A stretch of DNA of 52,765 bases. Origin: Rhodovulum kholense (GTDB lineage: Bacteria; Pseudomonadota; Alphaproteobacteria; Rhodobacterales; Rhodobacteraceae). The notes under the pieces were generated by a model. The model searched no databases. It was not told the DNA's origin and saw only the letters and a list, made by a program, of their open reading frames with translations. Position 1 is the stretch's first letter. Each line of letters begins with the position of its first letter. The stretch is taken from contig NZ_QAYC01000022.1 in NCBI RefSeq assembly GCF_003053725.1, positions 1 to 52,765 of the forward strand, in the 5' to 3' direction. This document shows, one piece after another, positions 25,368 to 33,306 of the stretch. The translations under genes and the position numbers were made by a program.

Positions 25368-25642
25368 CGGCGGATCTCCAGAAAGCGGCGGTCGAGAAGC
25401 GCGCCCAGAAAGCCCTGGCTGTCGGCGGCGATGGCGGCCTCGGGGGCGTCATAGGTTGCCGCCAGCGCGGCCGCGATGGCGGCGAAGCTGCGGATGCCGT
25501 CGATTTCGGCCAGGATCGCCCGGCCGGTCTCGTCAAGCGCCAGCGTGCGTTCGGGCGCCAGCAGCACCCAGCCGCCCCGCACCCGGTCCCGATGCAGACG
25601 CACGCCCCGCGGCAGGACGGGAATGTCCTCGGGTCCGATCAT
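25364..25642 (-). CDS. pqqD: PqqD, PqqA-binding chaperone
   Basis: A 92-residue RiPP recognition element-type protein: VLPRGVRLHRDRVRGGWVLL, then APERTLALDETGRAILAEID. It presents the PqqA peptide to PqqE. The start at 25642 forms an ATGA overlap with the pqqC stop; upstream in-frame starts would extend into pqqC and are not favoured. Size is normal for PqqD. Confidence 0.95.
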   Translation of the reverse strand: MIGPEDIPVLPRGVRLHRDRVRGGWVLLAPERTLALDETGRAILAEIDGIRSFAAIAAALAATYDAPEAAIAADSQGFLGALLDRRFLEIRR

Positions 25643-26394
25643 GATGCCCGCGCAAGTGCCAGCCCCTCGCCCGGCCGCCAGGCGCCGGGCGGGATGCGGG
25701 CGGGTGCGACATAGGCCGAATGCAAAGCGTCGAGCTGCGACCAAAGCACATCGGTCTTGAAGATCAGCGCATTGGCGGCGGCATCCTGACGGTCTGCGGT
25801 ATCGGCGTGATCCAGCACCCAGGCCAGCCCGAAGGCCACGTCCTTCGGCGCCTCGGTCAGGCGCTTGCGGAAATAGGACAGGCTGCTGTCATCGGCAAAC
25901 TCGTAGTTCCGCAGCAGGCCCTCGATCCGCTCGGCATGGATCTTCGGCGCGAACAGTTCGGTCAGCGACGAGGCCACGGCTTCGAGCAGGGTGCGTTCGC
26001 GCACGAAGCGCACATAGGCATCGACGGCAAAGCGGGTGGCGGGCAGCACGCCCGCGCAGGAGGCAACGTAGTCGGGGTCGAGCCCCACGGCCGAGGCCAG
26101 CCTGAGCCAGCGCGCGATGCCGCCCTCGTTGCCGTCGCTGCCGTCGTGATCCTCGATCCGCGAGCGCCAGGCGCGGCGCAGCGCCGGATCCTCGACCCGC
26201 GACAGGAAGGCCGCATCCTTCATCGGGATGCGGGACTGGTAGTAATAGCGGTTGATGACCCAGGCGCGCACCTGATCGGGGCTGCACTGGCCCCCATGCA
26301 GAAGGCCGTGGAACGGGTGCAGGTCGTGATAGCGCTCGGCGCCGATCCGGCGCAGCCGGGCCTCGAAGGCATCGCGTGTCGCGGGGGTGTTCAT
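25639..26394 (-). CDS. pqqC: PqqC, pyrroloquinoline-quinone synthase
   Basis: A 251-residue cofactorless oxidase that performs the final ring closure and eight-electron oxidation to PQQ. Recognisable stretches are YHDLHPFHGLLHGGQC, AWVINRYYYQSRIPMKDAAF, EDHDGSDGNEGGIARWL and SLTELFAPKIHAERI. His and Tyr residues of the active site are retained. The gene overlaps pqqB and pqqD by four bases each. Confidence 0.97.
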   Translation of the reverse strand: MNTPATRDAFEARLRRIGAERYHDLHPFHGLLHGGQCSPDQVRAWVINRYYYQSRIPMKDAAFLSRVEDPALRRAWRSRIEDHDGSDGNEGGIARWLRLASAVGLDPDYVASCAGVLPATRFAVDAYVRFVRERTLLEAVASSLTELFAPKIHAERIEGLLRNYEFADDSSLSYFRKRLTEAPKDVAFGLAWVLDHADTADRQDAAANALIFKTDVLWSQLDALHSAYVAPARIPPGAWRPGEGLALARAS

Positions 26395-27287
26395 GGGACG
26401 ATCTCCAGTCCATCCTGTCCGACGATCCAGCCCGCCGCCTCTGCCTCGGCCCGTTCGGGGCTGGAGGGATCGAGCACCGGATTGGTGTTGTTCATGTGCA
26501 CGAAGACCTTCTGTCCCACGTCGAGTCCGGCGAAGGCCCGGATCGACCCCTCGGGACCGCTCATCGAGATATGGCCCATCCGCCGTCCGGTCTTCTCGCC
26601 AAGCCCGGCCCGGATCATCTCGTCGTCGCGCCAGAGCGTGCCGTCGAAGAAGACCAGCGCCGCGCCGGCCAGCCGGGCCGCCAGATCGGGGGGGACGGCG
26701 GCGCAGCCGGGGATGTAGAAGGCCTTGGTTCCGCCTGCCTCGAGACGGACGCCCACGGTCTGTTCGCCGACGAGGTCGGTCTCGACCCTGTCGCCCTCGA
26801 GATAGAGCGGCACCTTGCCCGGCACCGGGAACAGCTCGGCCGTGAGGCCGGGTGCCAAAGGGAAGGGGCGGTCAAGTGCCACCGTCTCGCGCCGGACGAG
26901 GCCGGGGTTCAGCGCGCCGAAGATCGGGTTGGCGTCCAGCACCTCGTGGATCGCGGCCGTGGCCATCAGCGCGAAGGGCTGCGCCTCGCGCAGGGTCAAA
27001 AGCCCCGCGACATGGTCGATATCGCCGTTCGTCACCAGCACTGACCGCAGCGGCATCTCGCGCAGCCCGGTCGGATGCAGGTCGGGGCAGTTGGCCAGTT
27101 GCTGGCGGATATCGGGCGAGGCGTTCAGCACCGCCCAGTCGCGCCCGTTGCCGGTCACCGCCAGCGAGGACTGGGTCTGGGACGGAATCCGGCCCGCGCG
27201 GGCCGCATCGCAATTCGGACAGCCGCAATTCCATTGCGGCAGCCCGCCGCCGGCGGCCGCCCCGAGAATGCGCGCGCGAAGCGCCAT
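26391..27287 (-). CDS. pqqB: PqqB, metallo-hydrolase-fold PQQ biosynthesis protein
   Basis: A 298-residue protein of the MBL fold, thought to hydroxylate a tyrosine-derived intermediate in PQQ synthesis. Signatures are LGAAAGGGLPQWNCGCPNC near the N-terminus and VTNGDIDHVAGLLTLREAQP with the metal-site Asp/His. It starts 24 bases after pqqA and overlaps pqqC by four bases. Confidence 0.96.
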   Translation of the reverse strand: MALRARILGAAAGGGLPQWNCGCPNCDAARAGRIPSQTQSSLAVTGNGRDWAVLNASPDIRQQLANCPDLHPTGLREMPLRSVLVTNGDIDHVAGLLTLREAQPFALMATAAIHEVLDANPIFGALNPGLVRRETVALDRPFPLAPGLTAELFPVPGKVPLYLEGDRVETDLVGEQTVGVRLEAGGTKAFYIPGCAAVPPDLAARLAGAALVFFDGTLWRDDEMIRAGLGEKTGRRMGHISMSGPEGSIRAFAGLDVGQKVFVHMNNTNPVLDPSSPERAEAEAAGWIVGQDGLEIVP

Positions 27288-27311
27288 CGTCGCGCTCCGC
27301 GCGCCGTCGGG

Positions 27312-27410
27312 TCAGAACAGGACGCCGTCGTCTTCGCCGCTGTCGGGGCCGTACATGTTGATTTCCATTCCGCATTCGATTTCGCGGATAACAGGGGTCT
27401 TCCAGCTCAT
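27312..27410 (-). CDS. pqqA: PqqA, 32-residue PQQ precursor peptide
   Basis: The reading frame begins MSWKTPVIREIECGMEINMY and ends GVLF. It contains the Glu-x-x-x-Tyr pair (E16, Y20 in GMEINMYG) whose side chains become PQQ. The WKTPVIREIECGMEI leader is the conserved PqqA form. GGGAGGAG lies five bases before the ATG at 27410. It is the first gene of pqqABCDE and is easily missed because of its size. Confidence 0.97.
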   Translation of the reverse strand: MSWKTPVIREIECGMEINMYGPDSGEDDGVLF

Positions 27411-27522
27411 GTGATCTCCTCCCAGAGTCGGTCTTGGAACAGATCCAGAGTGTCCGGCGGAACCGCATGCCGGTCAAAGACTATGTTCTAAGAAAAATTA
27501 AGGATCGGGCGCCGACAGCGGC
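27411..27522 (-). promoter_or_regulatory. pqqA promoter/leader region
   Basis: A 112-bp gap between the upstream response regulator gene and pqqA. It holds an AT-rich patch (27489-27500, AAGAAAAATTAA on plus), a small dyad CCGGC/GCCGG flanking GGAACCGCAT, and the ribosome-binding site of pqqA. A TTGACC at about 27465 (minus) could be a -35 element, but no matching -10 is evident. Confidence 0.45.
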
Positions 27523-28209
27523 TTAGTCCGAGGTCAGCTGCAATATAAAGCCGCGATTGCGGAGGGTCTTGATCTCGAGCCCGTAAGTGGCGGCCGGGGC
27601 GAGCTTGCGGCGCAGATAGCCGATATAGACATCGACCACGTTTTCCGAACTGGTGCCCTCGCGCGCCCAGAGCCGGTCGAACAGGGCGGCGCGGGGCAGG
27701 ACATGGCCGCGATGGGTCCAGAGATATTCAAGCAGCGCGAATTCCCGTTCGGTCAGCGCGACGCTGCCCTCTGGGCCGTGCAGGCTGCGCGTGGCCGGAT
27801 CGAGCCGCGGCACCGGATCGCGCCGCGCCCCGGCGGCACGGCGTTCCTGCACCTTCAGCCGGGTCACCAGCTCGTCGAAGGAAAACGGCTTGGCGATGTA
27901 GTCATCGGCCCCGGCATCCAGCCCGGCGGCGCGATCCTCGACCTCGCTCAGGGCCGACAGCATGACGACCGGGATCCGGTTCCCCGCAGCCCGAAGCGCG
28001 CGCACCAAGGCGATGCCGCTGTCGGCGCCGATGCTGACATCGACAATGGCAGCGGCGAACGGGGCGGCGTCGAGCCTCGCCCGCGCCTCGTCGGCGCGGT
28101 GGGTGCAGACCGCGTCATAGCCATGCAGGGCCAGCCCGCGCGCAAGCGCCGAGGTGATTTCGGGGTCGTCGTCGACAATCAGGACAGAGGGCCGGGAGGT
28201 GGCGGTCAT
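27523..28209 (-). CDS. OmpR-family response regulator upstream of pqq
   Basis: A 228-residue protein with a receiver domain (acidic cluster DDDP, phosphoacceptor D57 in IVDVSIG, Lys in IAKPFS) and a C-terminal winged helix (LTEREFALLEYLWTHRGHVL, then VVDVYIGYLRRKL). It is encoded nine bases after the sensor kinase and 112 bases upstream of pqqA on the same strand. Control of pqq or the xox genes is therefore plausible but not shown. Domain lengths are normal for this family. Confidence 0.92.
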   Translation of the reverse strand: MTATSRPSVLIVDDDPEITSALARGLALHGYDAVCTHRADEARARLDAAPFAAAIVDVSIGADSGIALVRALRAAGNRIPVVMLSALSEVEDRAAGLDAGADDYIAKPFSFDELVTRLKVQERRAAGARRDPVPRLDPATRSLHGPEGSVALTEREFALLEYLWTHRGHVLPRAALFDRLWAREGTSSENVVDVYIGYLRRKLAPAATYGLEIKTLRNRGFILQLTSD

Positions 28210-28218
28210 CGGCGGGGC

Positions 28219-29886
28219 TCAGTCGGCAAGGGGCACATAGGCGCGGATCAGCGTACCCGGGGCCGTTCCCAGGCGAAAGCCGTCCGGCACCGGGCTTTCG
28301 ATCGCGATCCGGCCGCCTTGCTGGTCCAGCACCCAGCGGGCCAGCGCCAGACCGATGCCGAAGCATTCGCCGGGCGCGGCAGCGCTGCCGCGGCCGAACC
28401 TTTCCAGAACACGGGTGCGCTCTTCTTGCGGGATGCCGGGGCCATTATCAACCACCCGGACGCAGCCAAAGCCCGCCTCGGTCCCGACCGAGACCGCGAT
28501 CCGGCCGCCCTCGCGGGCGTGGTGCAGGACGTTGCGCGCAAGACCCGCGATCACCTGGCGCACCCAGTTGGGATCGCCCGTCACCTGAAGCGCCGGGCCC
28601 GACGTCACGGTCACCTCCAGCCCGGCTGCCTCAAGCTCGGGCCGGGTTTCTGCCAGCGCTTCGGCCAGCGCGATCCGCAGATCCATCGGCTCGGGGCACA
28701 GCTCGATCCGGCCGCTTTCGGACCGCGCGACCCGCAGCAGATCGTCGATTCGTCGGCTGAGCCGCTGCGCCCGCCCCTGGATGGTGGCGAAGGCGTCCTG
28801 CGGGGCAGCCCCCTTCAGGCCCAGTTCGGCCTCCATCAGGATCACGGTCAACGGCGTGCGCAGCTCGTGGCTGATATCGGCAAAGAACCGGCGGCGGTCC
28901 TCGTCGATGCGGGCCAGCGCGGCATTGGCGGTGCGCAGGTCCTCGGTGCGGGCGCGGATCGTGTCGTTCAGTCGGGCGCGGTCGCGGGCCAGCGCTGTCG
29001 CCGCGCGGTTGGTCTCGGCGAAAAGCTGGCCGATCTCGTCGGCGGTGCGTTCCGGCAGATCGGCGGCGAAATCGCTTGCGCCGATCCGGCGGGTCGCATG
29101 ACGGGCGCGGTCGAGCCGGGCGAATTGCGGGCGCAGCAGGCCCAGATAGAAGCCGCCCACCATCACCGCCGCCAGTGCCGCGACCGCGAGGGCAAGCCCG
29201 GTCAGTGTCCGGCGCAGGGCGGCGATCCGGGTCAGGATCGCGTCGCGGGTGCGGATCTCGTCGCCGACGGCCTCGTTCAGCAGCGGGTCGAACGCATGGG
29301 CAAAGCCGTTCAGGACGCCCTGCAGCCGCTCGCGGTCCCGGGTCTCCGAGGTCAGCCCGGCGCGGGCCGTCCGGAAGAGGGCATCCATCCGCGCGATGGC
29401 AATGCCCTGGGTGGCGCGGCGCGATTGTTCGGCAAGCCCGAGTGCTGCGGCCTCGTCGACGGCCGCCGCAAGGTCCTTGCGCATCAGGTCGAACGTCCGG
29501 TCAAGGTCCGCGGACACCGGCGAGAGCCGGGCCGCGCGGGCCTCGGGGGGCAGGCCGGACTGGATCGCCTCGGCCGCCACGACGAGGAAGGTCGAGACCT
29601 CGGTCGACAGCACCGCGTAGCGGGCGATCCGGCGTTCAGCCTGCAACGATGCCGCGATCCGGTCGCCGACCCGGTCCATGCCGACTACGGTCAGCGCGCT
29701 CGACAGAAGCGCGACCATTCCGATCATGCCGGCCCCGGCCGCGAGTCTCGTTTTCAGCGAAACAGCCCGGCGCGGCGGCGCGGCAGGATCATGCTGCGTC
29801 GCAGCGAAAGCGCCCGAAGATGAGGCAGGCGCCGGGCAAAGAGGCGCGTTTTCGGGATTCTCCGCGATTTGCGCAGTCGGAGACAC
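28219..29886 (-). CDS. Membrane sensor histidine kinase, partner of the OmpR regulator
   Basis: About 555 residues from the proposed GTG start. It has a first transmembrane segment (IGMVALLSSALTVVGM), a periplasmic helical domain of about 170 residues, a second transmembrane segment (ALAVAALAAVMVGGFYLG), HAMP, HisKA with H340 in DISHELRTPLTV, and HATPase motifs ARNVLHHAREGG, DNGPGIP and FGIGLALAR. GTG 29886 is chosen because AGGAG lies six bases upstream. ATG 29727 is an alternative but would cut into the first transmembrane helix. The helical sensor domain lacks a recognised ligand motif. Confidence 0.87.
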   Translation of the reverse strand: MSPTAQIAENPENAPLCPAPASSSGAFAATQHDPAAPPRRAVSLKTRLAAGAGMIGMVALLSSALTVVGMDRVGDRIAASLQAERRIARYAVLSTEVSTFLVVAAEAIQSGLPPEARAARLSPVSADLDRTFDLMRKDLAAAVDEAAALGLAEQSRRATQGIAIARMDALFRTARAGLTSETRDRERLQGVLNGFAHAFDPLLNEAVGDEIRTRDAILTRIAALRRTLTGLALAVAALAAVMVGGFYLGLLRPQFARLDRARHATRRIGASDFAADLPERTADEIGQLFAETNRAATALARDRARLNDTIRARTEDLRTANAALARIDEDRRRFFADISHELRTPLTVILMEAELGLKGAAPQDAFATIQGRAQRLSRRIDDLLRVARSESGRIELCPEPMDLRIALAEALAETRPELEAAGLEVTVTSGPALQVTGDPNWVRQVIAGLARNVLHHAREGGRIAVSVGTEAGFGCVRVVDNGPGIPQEERTRVLERFGRGSAAAPGECFGIGLALARWVLDQQGGRIAIESPVPDGFRLGTAPGTLIRAYVPLAD

Positions 29887-29979
29887 CGGCTTCTCCTGGA
29901 ACGGTCCGGCTGGAACTTTAACCGTTCCAAAATGGAAAGATGCAATACCAAGGGCTGAATTGACAATCGAGGTCCCGCC

Positions 29980-30183
29980 ATGGTCGAATTGCTGTTTGTT
30001 GCGTGCATGAGCCTGTCGCAGACCAATTGCGAAGAGCGCAGCCTGATCTTCACCGATGTCTCGCCGATGTCCTGTATGATGGGCGCCCAGCCCGAGCTTG
30101 CGAAATGGGTGCGCGACCATCCGAACTGGACGGTTTCTCGGTGGCAGTGCCGGTACCTGAACCGGACCGAGCGCAAGGCCTGA
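29980..30183 (+). CDS. Small conserved-looking protein with CMMGAQ motif
   Basis: A 67-residue product, MVELLFVACMSLSQTNCEER, continuing with SPMSCMMGAQPELAKWV and NWTVSRWQC. The four cysteines and the MMGAQ-x-x-x-A-K-W-V segment look like a small family I associate with Rhodobacteraceae, without a known function. A hydrophobic start is present but short. GAGGT lies just upstream of the ATG. It is divergent from the sensor kinase; the 93-bp gap (29887-29979) should contain both promoters. Confidence 0.65.
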   Translation: MVELLFVACMSLSQTNCEERSLIFTDVSPMSCMMGAQPELAKWVRDHPNWTVSRWQCRYLNRTERKA

Positions 30184-30559
30184 TCGCGAGTTTCCGGTGG
30201 AACAGGGGCAAACCCGGTGCCCTCCAACGTCGCCCTGCAGCCAGATCGGTCGTCCAAAGCCCCCCGTCAGGTCCCGGTTCGCCGGGCATCCCTTTACGGC
30301 GCCGCGTCCGGCCGGGCGTGCCGCGCCCATCGCCGGGATGGCACCGAGGTCTTTGGCCGTCCGCAGCCCTGAAAGGGTCTGACGCTTGCCGCCGGGCCGG
30401 GCAGGGCGGTCAAAGACGGTCTGGCGCCGTGCGTGCGGCCGGGAATGGCACAGATTCCGGGGGCAGGTGCCCGACTGACGCCAAGGCGTGCCGCTGCAAT
30501 CGCAGCACAATTGCGGCCATCTCTTGTTCGCCGCTTTCCGCCGCTCTACATGCGAAGAC
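30184..30559. other. Gene-free stretch between the PQQ island and the S49 peptidase
   Basis: No reading frame here has a convincing start, ribosome-binding site or domain. Base composition is GC-rich and no strong hairpin or RNA gene was recognised. The last 60 bases presumably hold the promoter of the peptidase gene. It is the right boundary of the methylotrophy island. Confidence 0.4.
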
Positions 30560-31360
30560 ATGAAACGGTGGCTTCCCTTCGTCAAATCAGATCCGCTCGT
30601 CTCGGTCGTCCGTCTTTCCGGCACGATTGCCGCTTCGACTCGCGGAAACACGCTGTCCGATGCCGCGCTCGGTCCGGTGATCGAGCGGGCCTTCAAGAAG
30701 GGCAAGCCCGAAGCGGTCGCCCTGATCGTGAATTCGCCGGGCGGGTCGCCCGCGCAAAGCGCGCTGATCGCCGCGCGCATCCGGCGGCTGGCCGAGGAAC
30801 GCAACACGCCCGTCATCAGCTTTGTCGAGGACGTGGCCGCCTCGGGCGGCTACTGGCTGGCCTGCGCGGGCGACGAGATCTGGCTTGATGCCTCGTCGAT
30901 CGCGGGATCCATCGGGGTGATCTATGCCGGGTTCGGCTTTCAGGACCTGATCGCGCGGTACGGGGTCGAGCGGCGGGTCCATACGGCGGGCGAAAGCAAG
31001 AGCTTCCTCGATCCGTTCAAGCCCGAGAAGCCCGAGGATGTGGCCCGGCTGATCCAGCTGCAGGAGCCCATTCACGAGGCCTTCAAGGCACATGTGCGGG
31101 CCCGGCGCGGCGCCAGGCTGAAGACCGACCGCGATCTCTTCACCGGCGATGTCTGGGTCGGGCAACAGGCCGTCGAGGTCGGTCTGGCCGACGGCATCGG
31201 GCATCTGGTGCCCAAGATGAAGGAGCGCTTCGGCGACAAGGTGCGCTTTGCGCTGCATACGCCGCGGCGGGGGCTCCTGTCGCGGCTGGGCGCCCCGGGC
31301 GTTGCCGCCGTGGTGGACGAGGTCGAGGCGCGGCTTCTCTGGTCGCGGTACGGTCTCTAG
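30560..31360 (+). CDS. S49-family serine peptidase (SppA/SohB-like)
   Basis: A 266-residue peptidase of the signal-peptide-peptidase family. The nucleophile Ser is in VAASGGYWLAC and the general-base Lys in GESKSFLDPF, the Ser/Lys dyad of bacterial SppA-type enzymes. VNSPGGSPAQSALIAARIRR and SSIAGSIGVIYAGFGF are conserved. It has the short single-domain form and no obvious N-terminal membrane helix. The ATG at 30560 begins MKRWLPFV and follows GAAGAC, a weak ribosome-binding site. It clusters with a small membrane protein and an antiporter. Confidence 0.9.
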   Translation: MKRWLPFVKSDPLVSVVRLSGTIAASTRGNTLSDAALGPVIERAFKKGKPEAVALIVNSPGGSPAQSALIAARIRRLAEERNTPVISFVEDVAASGGYWLACAGDEIWLDASSIAGSIGVIYAGFGFQDLIARYGVERRVHTAGESKSFLDPFKPEKPEDVARLIQLQEPIHEAFKAHVRARRGARLKTDRDLFTGDVWVGQQAVEVGLADGIGHLVPKMKERFGDKVRFALHTPRRGLLSRLGAPGVAAVVDEVEARLLWSRYGL

Positions 31361-31363
31361 CCC

Positions 31364-31546
31364 ATGCTGCTGAAGGTCGCGCTACTGTTTCTCGTCGGAA
31401 TGGCCGTTCTCGGCATGTTCGGAAAGCTGCGTCTGCCGCGCCCGCGCGGCGGGGGGCTCGCCCTGGGGCGCCGCCGCCCCGCTCGATGTCCGCACTGCGG
31501 GCGGTTCAGGATCGGCAGCGGGCCCTGCCCCTGCGGCAAGGGGTAG
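31364..31546 (+). CDS. 60-residue membrane-anchored zinc-ribbon protein
   Basis: One N-terminal hydrophobic segment (MLLKVALLFLVGMAVLGMF) is followed by a basic stretch and a compact cysteine motif CPHCGRFRIGSGPCPCGKG, giving two cysteine pairs (CxxC and CxC) suited to zinc. The start is three bases after the peptidase stop and the next gene follows six bases after its stop, so it sits inside an operon. Function unknown. Confidence 0.7.
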   Translation: MLLKVALLFLVGMAVLGMFGKLRLPRPRGGGLALGRRRPARCPHCGRFRIGSGPCPCGKG

Positions 31547-31552
31547 GGCCGG

Positions 31553-32533
31553 ATGGCAGGCGATCTGCTGAACGCGGGACTGGGGCTGGCCTTGTTGCTG
31601 CTGGCCGGGGACAGTCTGGTCAAGGGCGCAGTGAACCTGTCGCTGCGCCTTGGGGTTCCGGCGCTGATCGTCAGCCTGACGATCGTGGCCTTCGGGACCT
31701 CGGCGCCGGAACTCCTGATCTCGATCAAGGCCGTTCTGGACAATTCGCCCGGCATCGCCATGGGCAACGTGGTCGGGTCGAACATTGCCAATGTGCTGCT
31801 GGTGCTGGGGATACCGGCCCTGATGACCGGCATTCGCACCGATGAATGCGACACGCGGCGCACCTATGCGCTGATGGTCGGATCGACGCTCTTCTTCCTC
31901 TTCGTCTGCATGATCGGGCCGATCACCTGGATCCACGGCATCGGGCTGATGCTGGCGCTGGGCTTCGTGCTGGTCGATGCGTTCCTGTCGGCGCGCAACC
32001 ATCGGCGCGAGGCCGCGGTCGCCGCCGAGGCCGCCCGATGCGCGGCCGCGGACGAGGCCGAAGAGGTGGAGGGCGCCGACCCGTCGCTGGGCTGGTTCAA
32101 GATCGGCATGTTTCTGGTGCTGGGGCTTCTTGGCCTGCCGCTGGGGGCCGATCTGCTAGTCGATGCCTCGATCAGCATCGCGCACGAAATTGGCGTGTCC
32201 GACACGGTGATCGGCCTGACGCTGGTCGCGGTCGGGACCTCGCTGCCCGAACTGGCGACGACGGTGATGGCGGCGTTGCGCCGCCAGGCCGACGTGGCGA
32301 TGGGCAACGTGATCGGGTCGAACATGTTCAACCTGCTGGCCATCATCGGCATGGCCAGCTTCTTCGGCGATATCGCGGTGCCGCCCGAGATGCTGCGCTT
32401 AGATTTGTGGATCATGCTGGGGGCGGCGCTTCTGCTGACCCCCTTCGTGGTCTGGAAGCTGGCCCTGGGCCGCGCCTGGGGCGCGGTGTTCTTCCTGCTT
32501 TACGCGGCCTATGCCGGGGTGCTTCTGCTGTGA
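31553..32533 (+). CDS. Calcium/sodium antiporter family protein (YrbG-like)
   Basis: A 326-residue membrane protein with the two inverted alpha-repeats of Na/Ca exchangers. Repeat 1 contains VAFGTSAPELLISIKAVLDN, followed by VVGSNIANVLLVLG; repeat 2 contains VAVGTSLPELATTVMAALRR and VIGSNMFNLLAIIG. About ten transmembrane helices are expected. A charged cytoplasmic loop (about 145-180, Ala/Glu-rich) separates the halves. Ion specificity is not determined by sequence alone. Its stop overlaps the next start (GTGA). Confidence 0.92.
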   Translation: MAGDLLNAGLGLALLLLAGDSLVKGAVNLSLRLGVPALIVSLTIVAFGTSAPELLISIKAVLDNSPGIAMGNVVGSNIANVLLVLGIPALMTGIRTDECDTRRTYALMVGSTLFFLFVCMIGPITWIHGIGLMLALGFVLVDAFLSARNHRREAAVAAEAARCAAADEAEEVEGADPSLGWFKIGMFLVLGLLGLPLGADLLVDASISIAHEIGVSDTVIGLTLVAVGTSLPELATTVMAALRRQADVAMGNVIGSNMFNLLAIIGMASFFGDIAVPPEMLRLDLWIMLGAALLLTPFVVWKLALGRAWGAVFFLLYAAYAGVLLL

Positions 32534-33306
32534 CCGGCCGGGCGCTCGTCACCGGCGGCGCACCGGGGCTGGTCGCGGCGCTGGCGGTGCACCTGGCCAG
32601 AGACGGCCATGACGTGGCGCTGCACTGCGCAGGCGGCGCGGAGGCCGCCGCCCGGACAGTCGCCGAGATCCGCGCCCTCGGGCGCGTCGCGGTGGCACTG
32701 GAGGCCGATCTTCTCGACGAAGCTGCGGCCTCTGCCCTGGTGCCCCGCGCGGCCGAGGCGCTGGGGGGGCCGCTGACCGTGCTGGTGACTGCGGCCTCGG
32801 TTTTCGAGCATGACACGTTTCCGACCGCGACCCGCCAGAGCTGGGACCGCCATATCGGGGCCAATCTGCGAGCGCCCTTCGTGCTGATGCAAGCCTTCGC
32901 CGCCCAGGCGCCGGAGGCCGGACGCGACGCGGCGGGCGAGCCGCGGGCCGAGGCGCTGGTCGTCAACGTCATCGACCGGCAGGTTCTAAGCCCCACGCCG
33001 GATTTCATGACCTACACCATCGCCGAGACGGGACTTTGGGCCCTGACCCGGACGGCTGCCCAGGCGCTTGCCCCCGCGATCCGGGTGAATGCGATCGCCG
33101 TGGGCGAGGCCCTGCGCGGGACCCGGAACGCCGACGACCCCTACGCGGGGTTCCGGGCCAACGCGATCCCGGTCACGGGGCGGGGCCGCGCGCCGAAGGG
33201 GCTTGCGGGCGGCGGAGATGCCGCTGCCGCGCTCGGCTATCTGCTGGCGGCAAAGGCCGTCACGGGGCAGGTGATCTGCGTCGGGGACCGTGATCTTCCG
33301 GGGTGA
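32530..33306 (+). CDS. SDR-family protein with degraded catalytic motifs
   Basis: A 258-residue short-chain dehydrogenase/reductase-like protein, GTG start overlapping the antiporter stop. The nucleotide-binding loop reads TGGAPGLVAALA instead of TGxxxGIG. The active-site Tyr is followed by TIAE (TYTIAETGLW), so the Lys of YxxxK is replaced by Glu. The usual catalytic Ser position is within VVNVIDRQV, which has no Ser. The overall fold is kept (VLVTAASVFEHDTF, IRVNAIAVGEALRG). The overall pattern is close to pteridine-reductase-like SDRs encoded near uvrC. It may have lost catalysis and serve a regulatory or structural role. Confidence 0.82.
   Translation: MTGRALVTGGAPGLVAALAVHLARDGHDVALHCAGGAEAAARTVAEIRALGRVAVALEADLLDEAAASALVPRAAEALGGPLTVLVTAASVFEHDTFPTATRQSWDRHIGANLRAPFVLMQAFAAQAPEAGRDAAGEPRAEALVVNVIDRQVLSPTPDFMTYTIAETGLWALTRTAAQALAPAIRVNAIAVGEALRGTRNADDPYAGFRANAIPVTGRGRAPKGLAGGGDAAAALGYLLAAKAVTGQVICVGDRDLPG

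Noticed and set aside
29887-30816. N-terminal extension of the sensor kinase frame by about 300 codons
   Set aside because: The extension shows no domain and would run through a divergent small gene and a gene-free gap. GTG 29886 has a proper AGGAG site.
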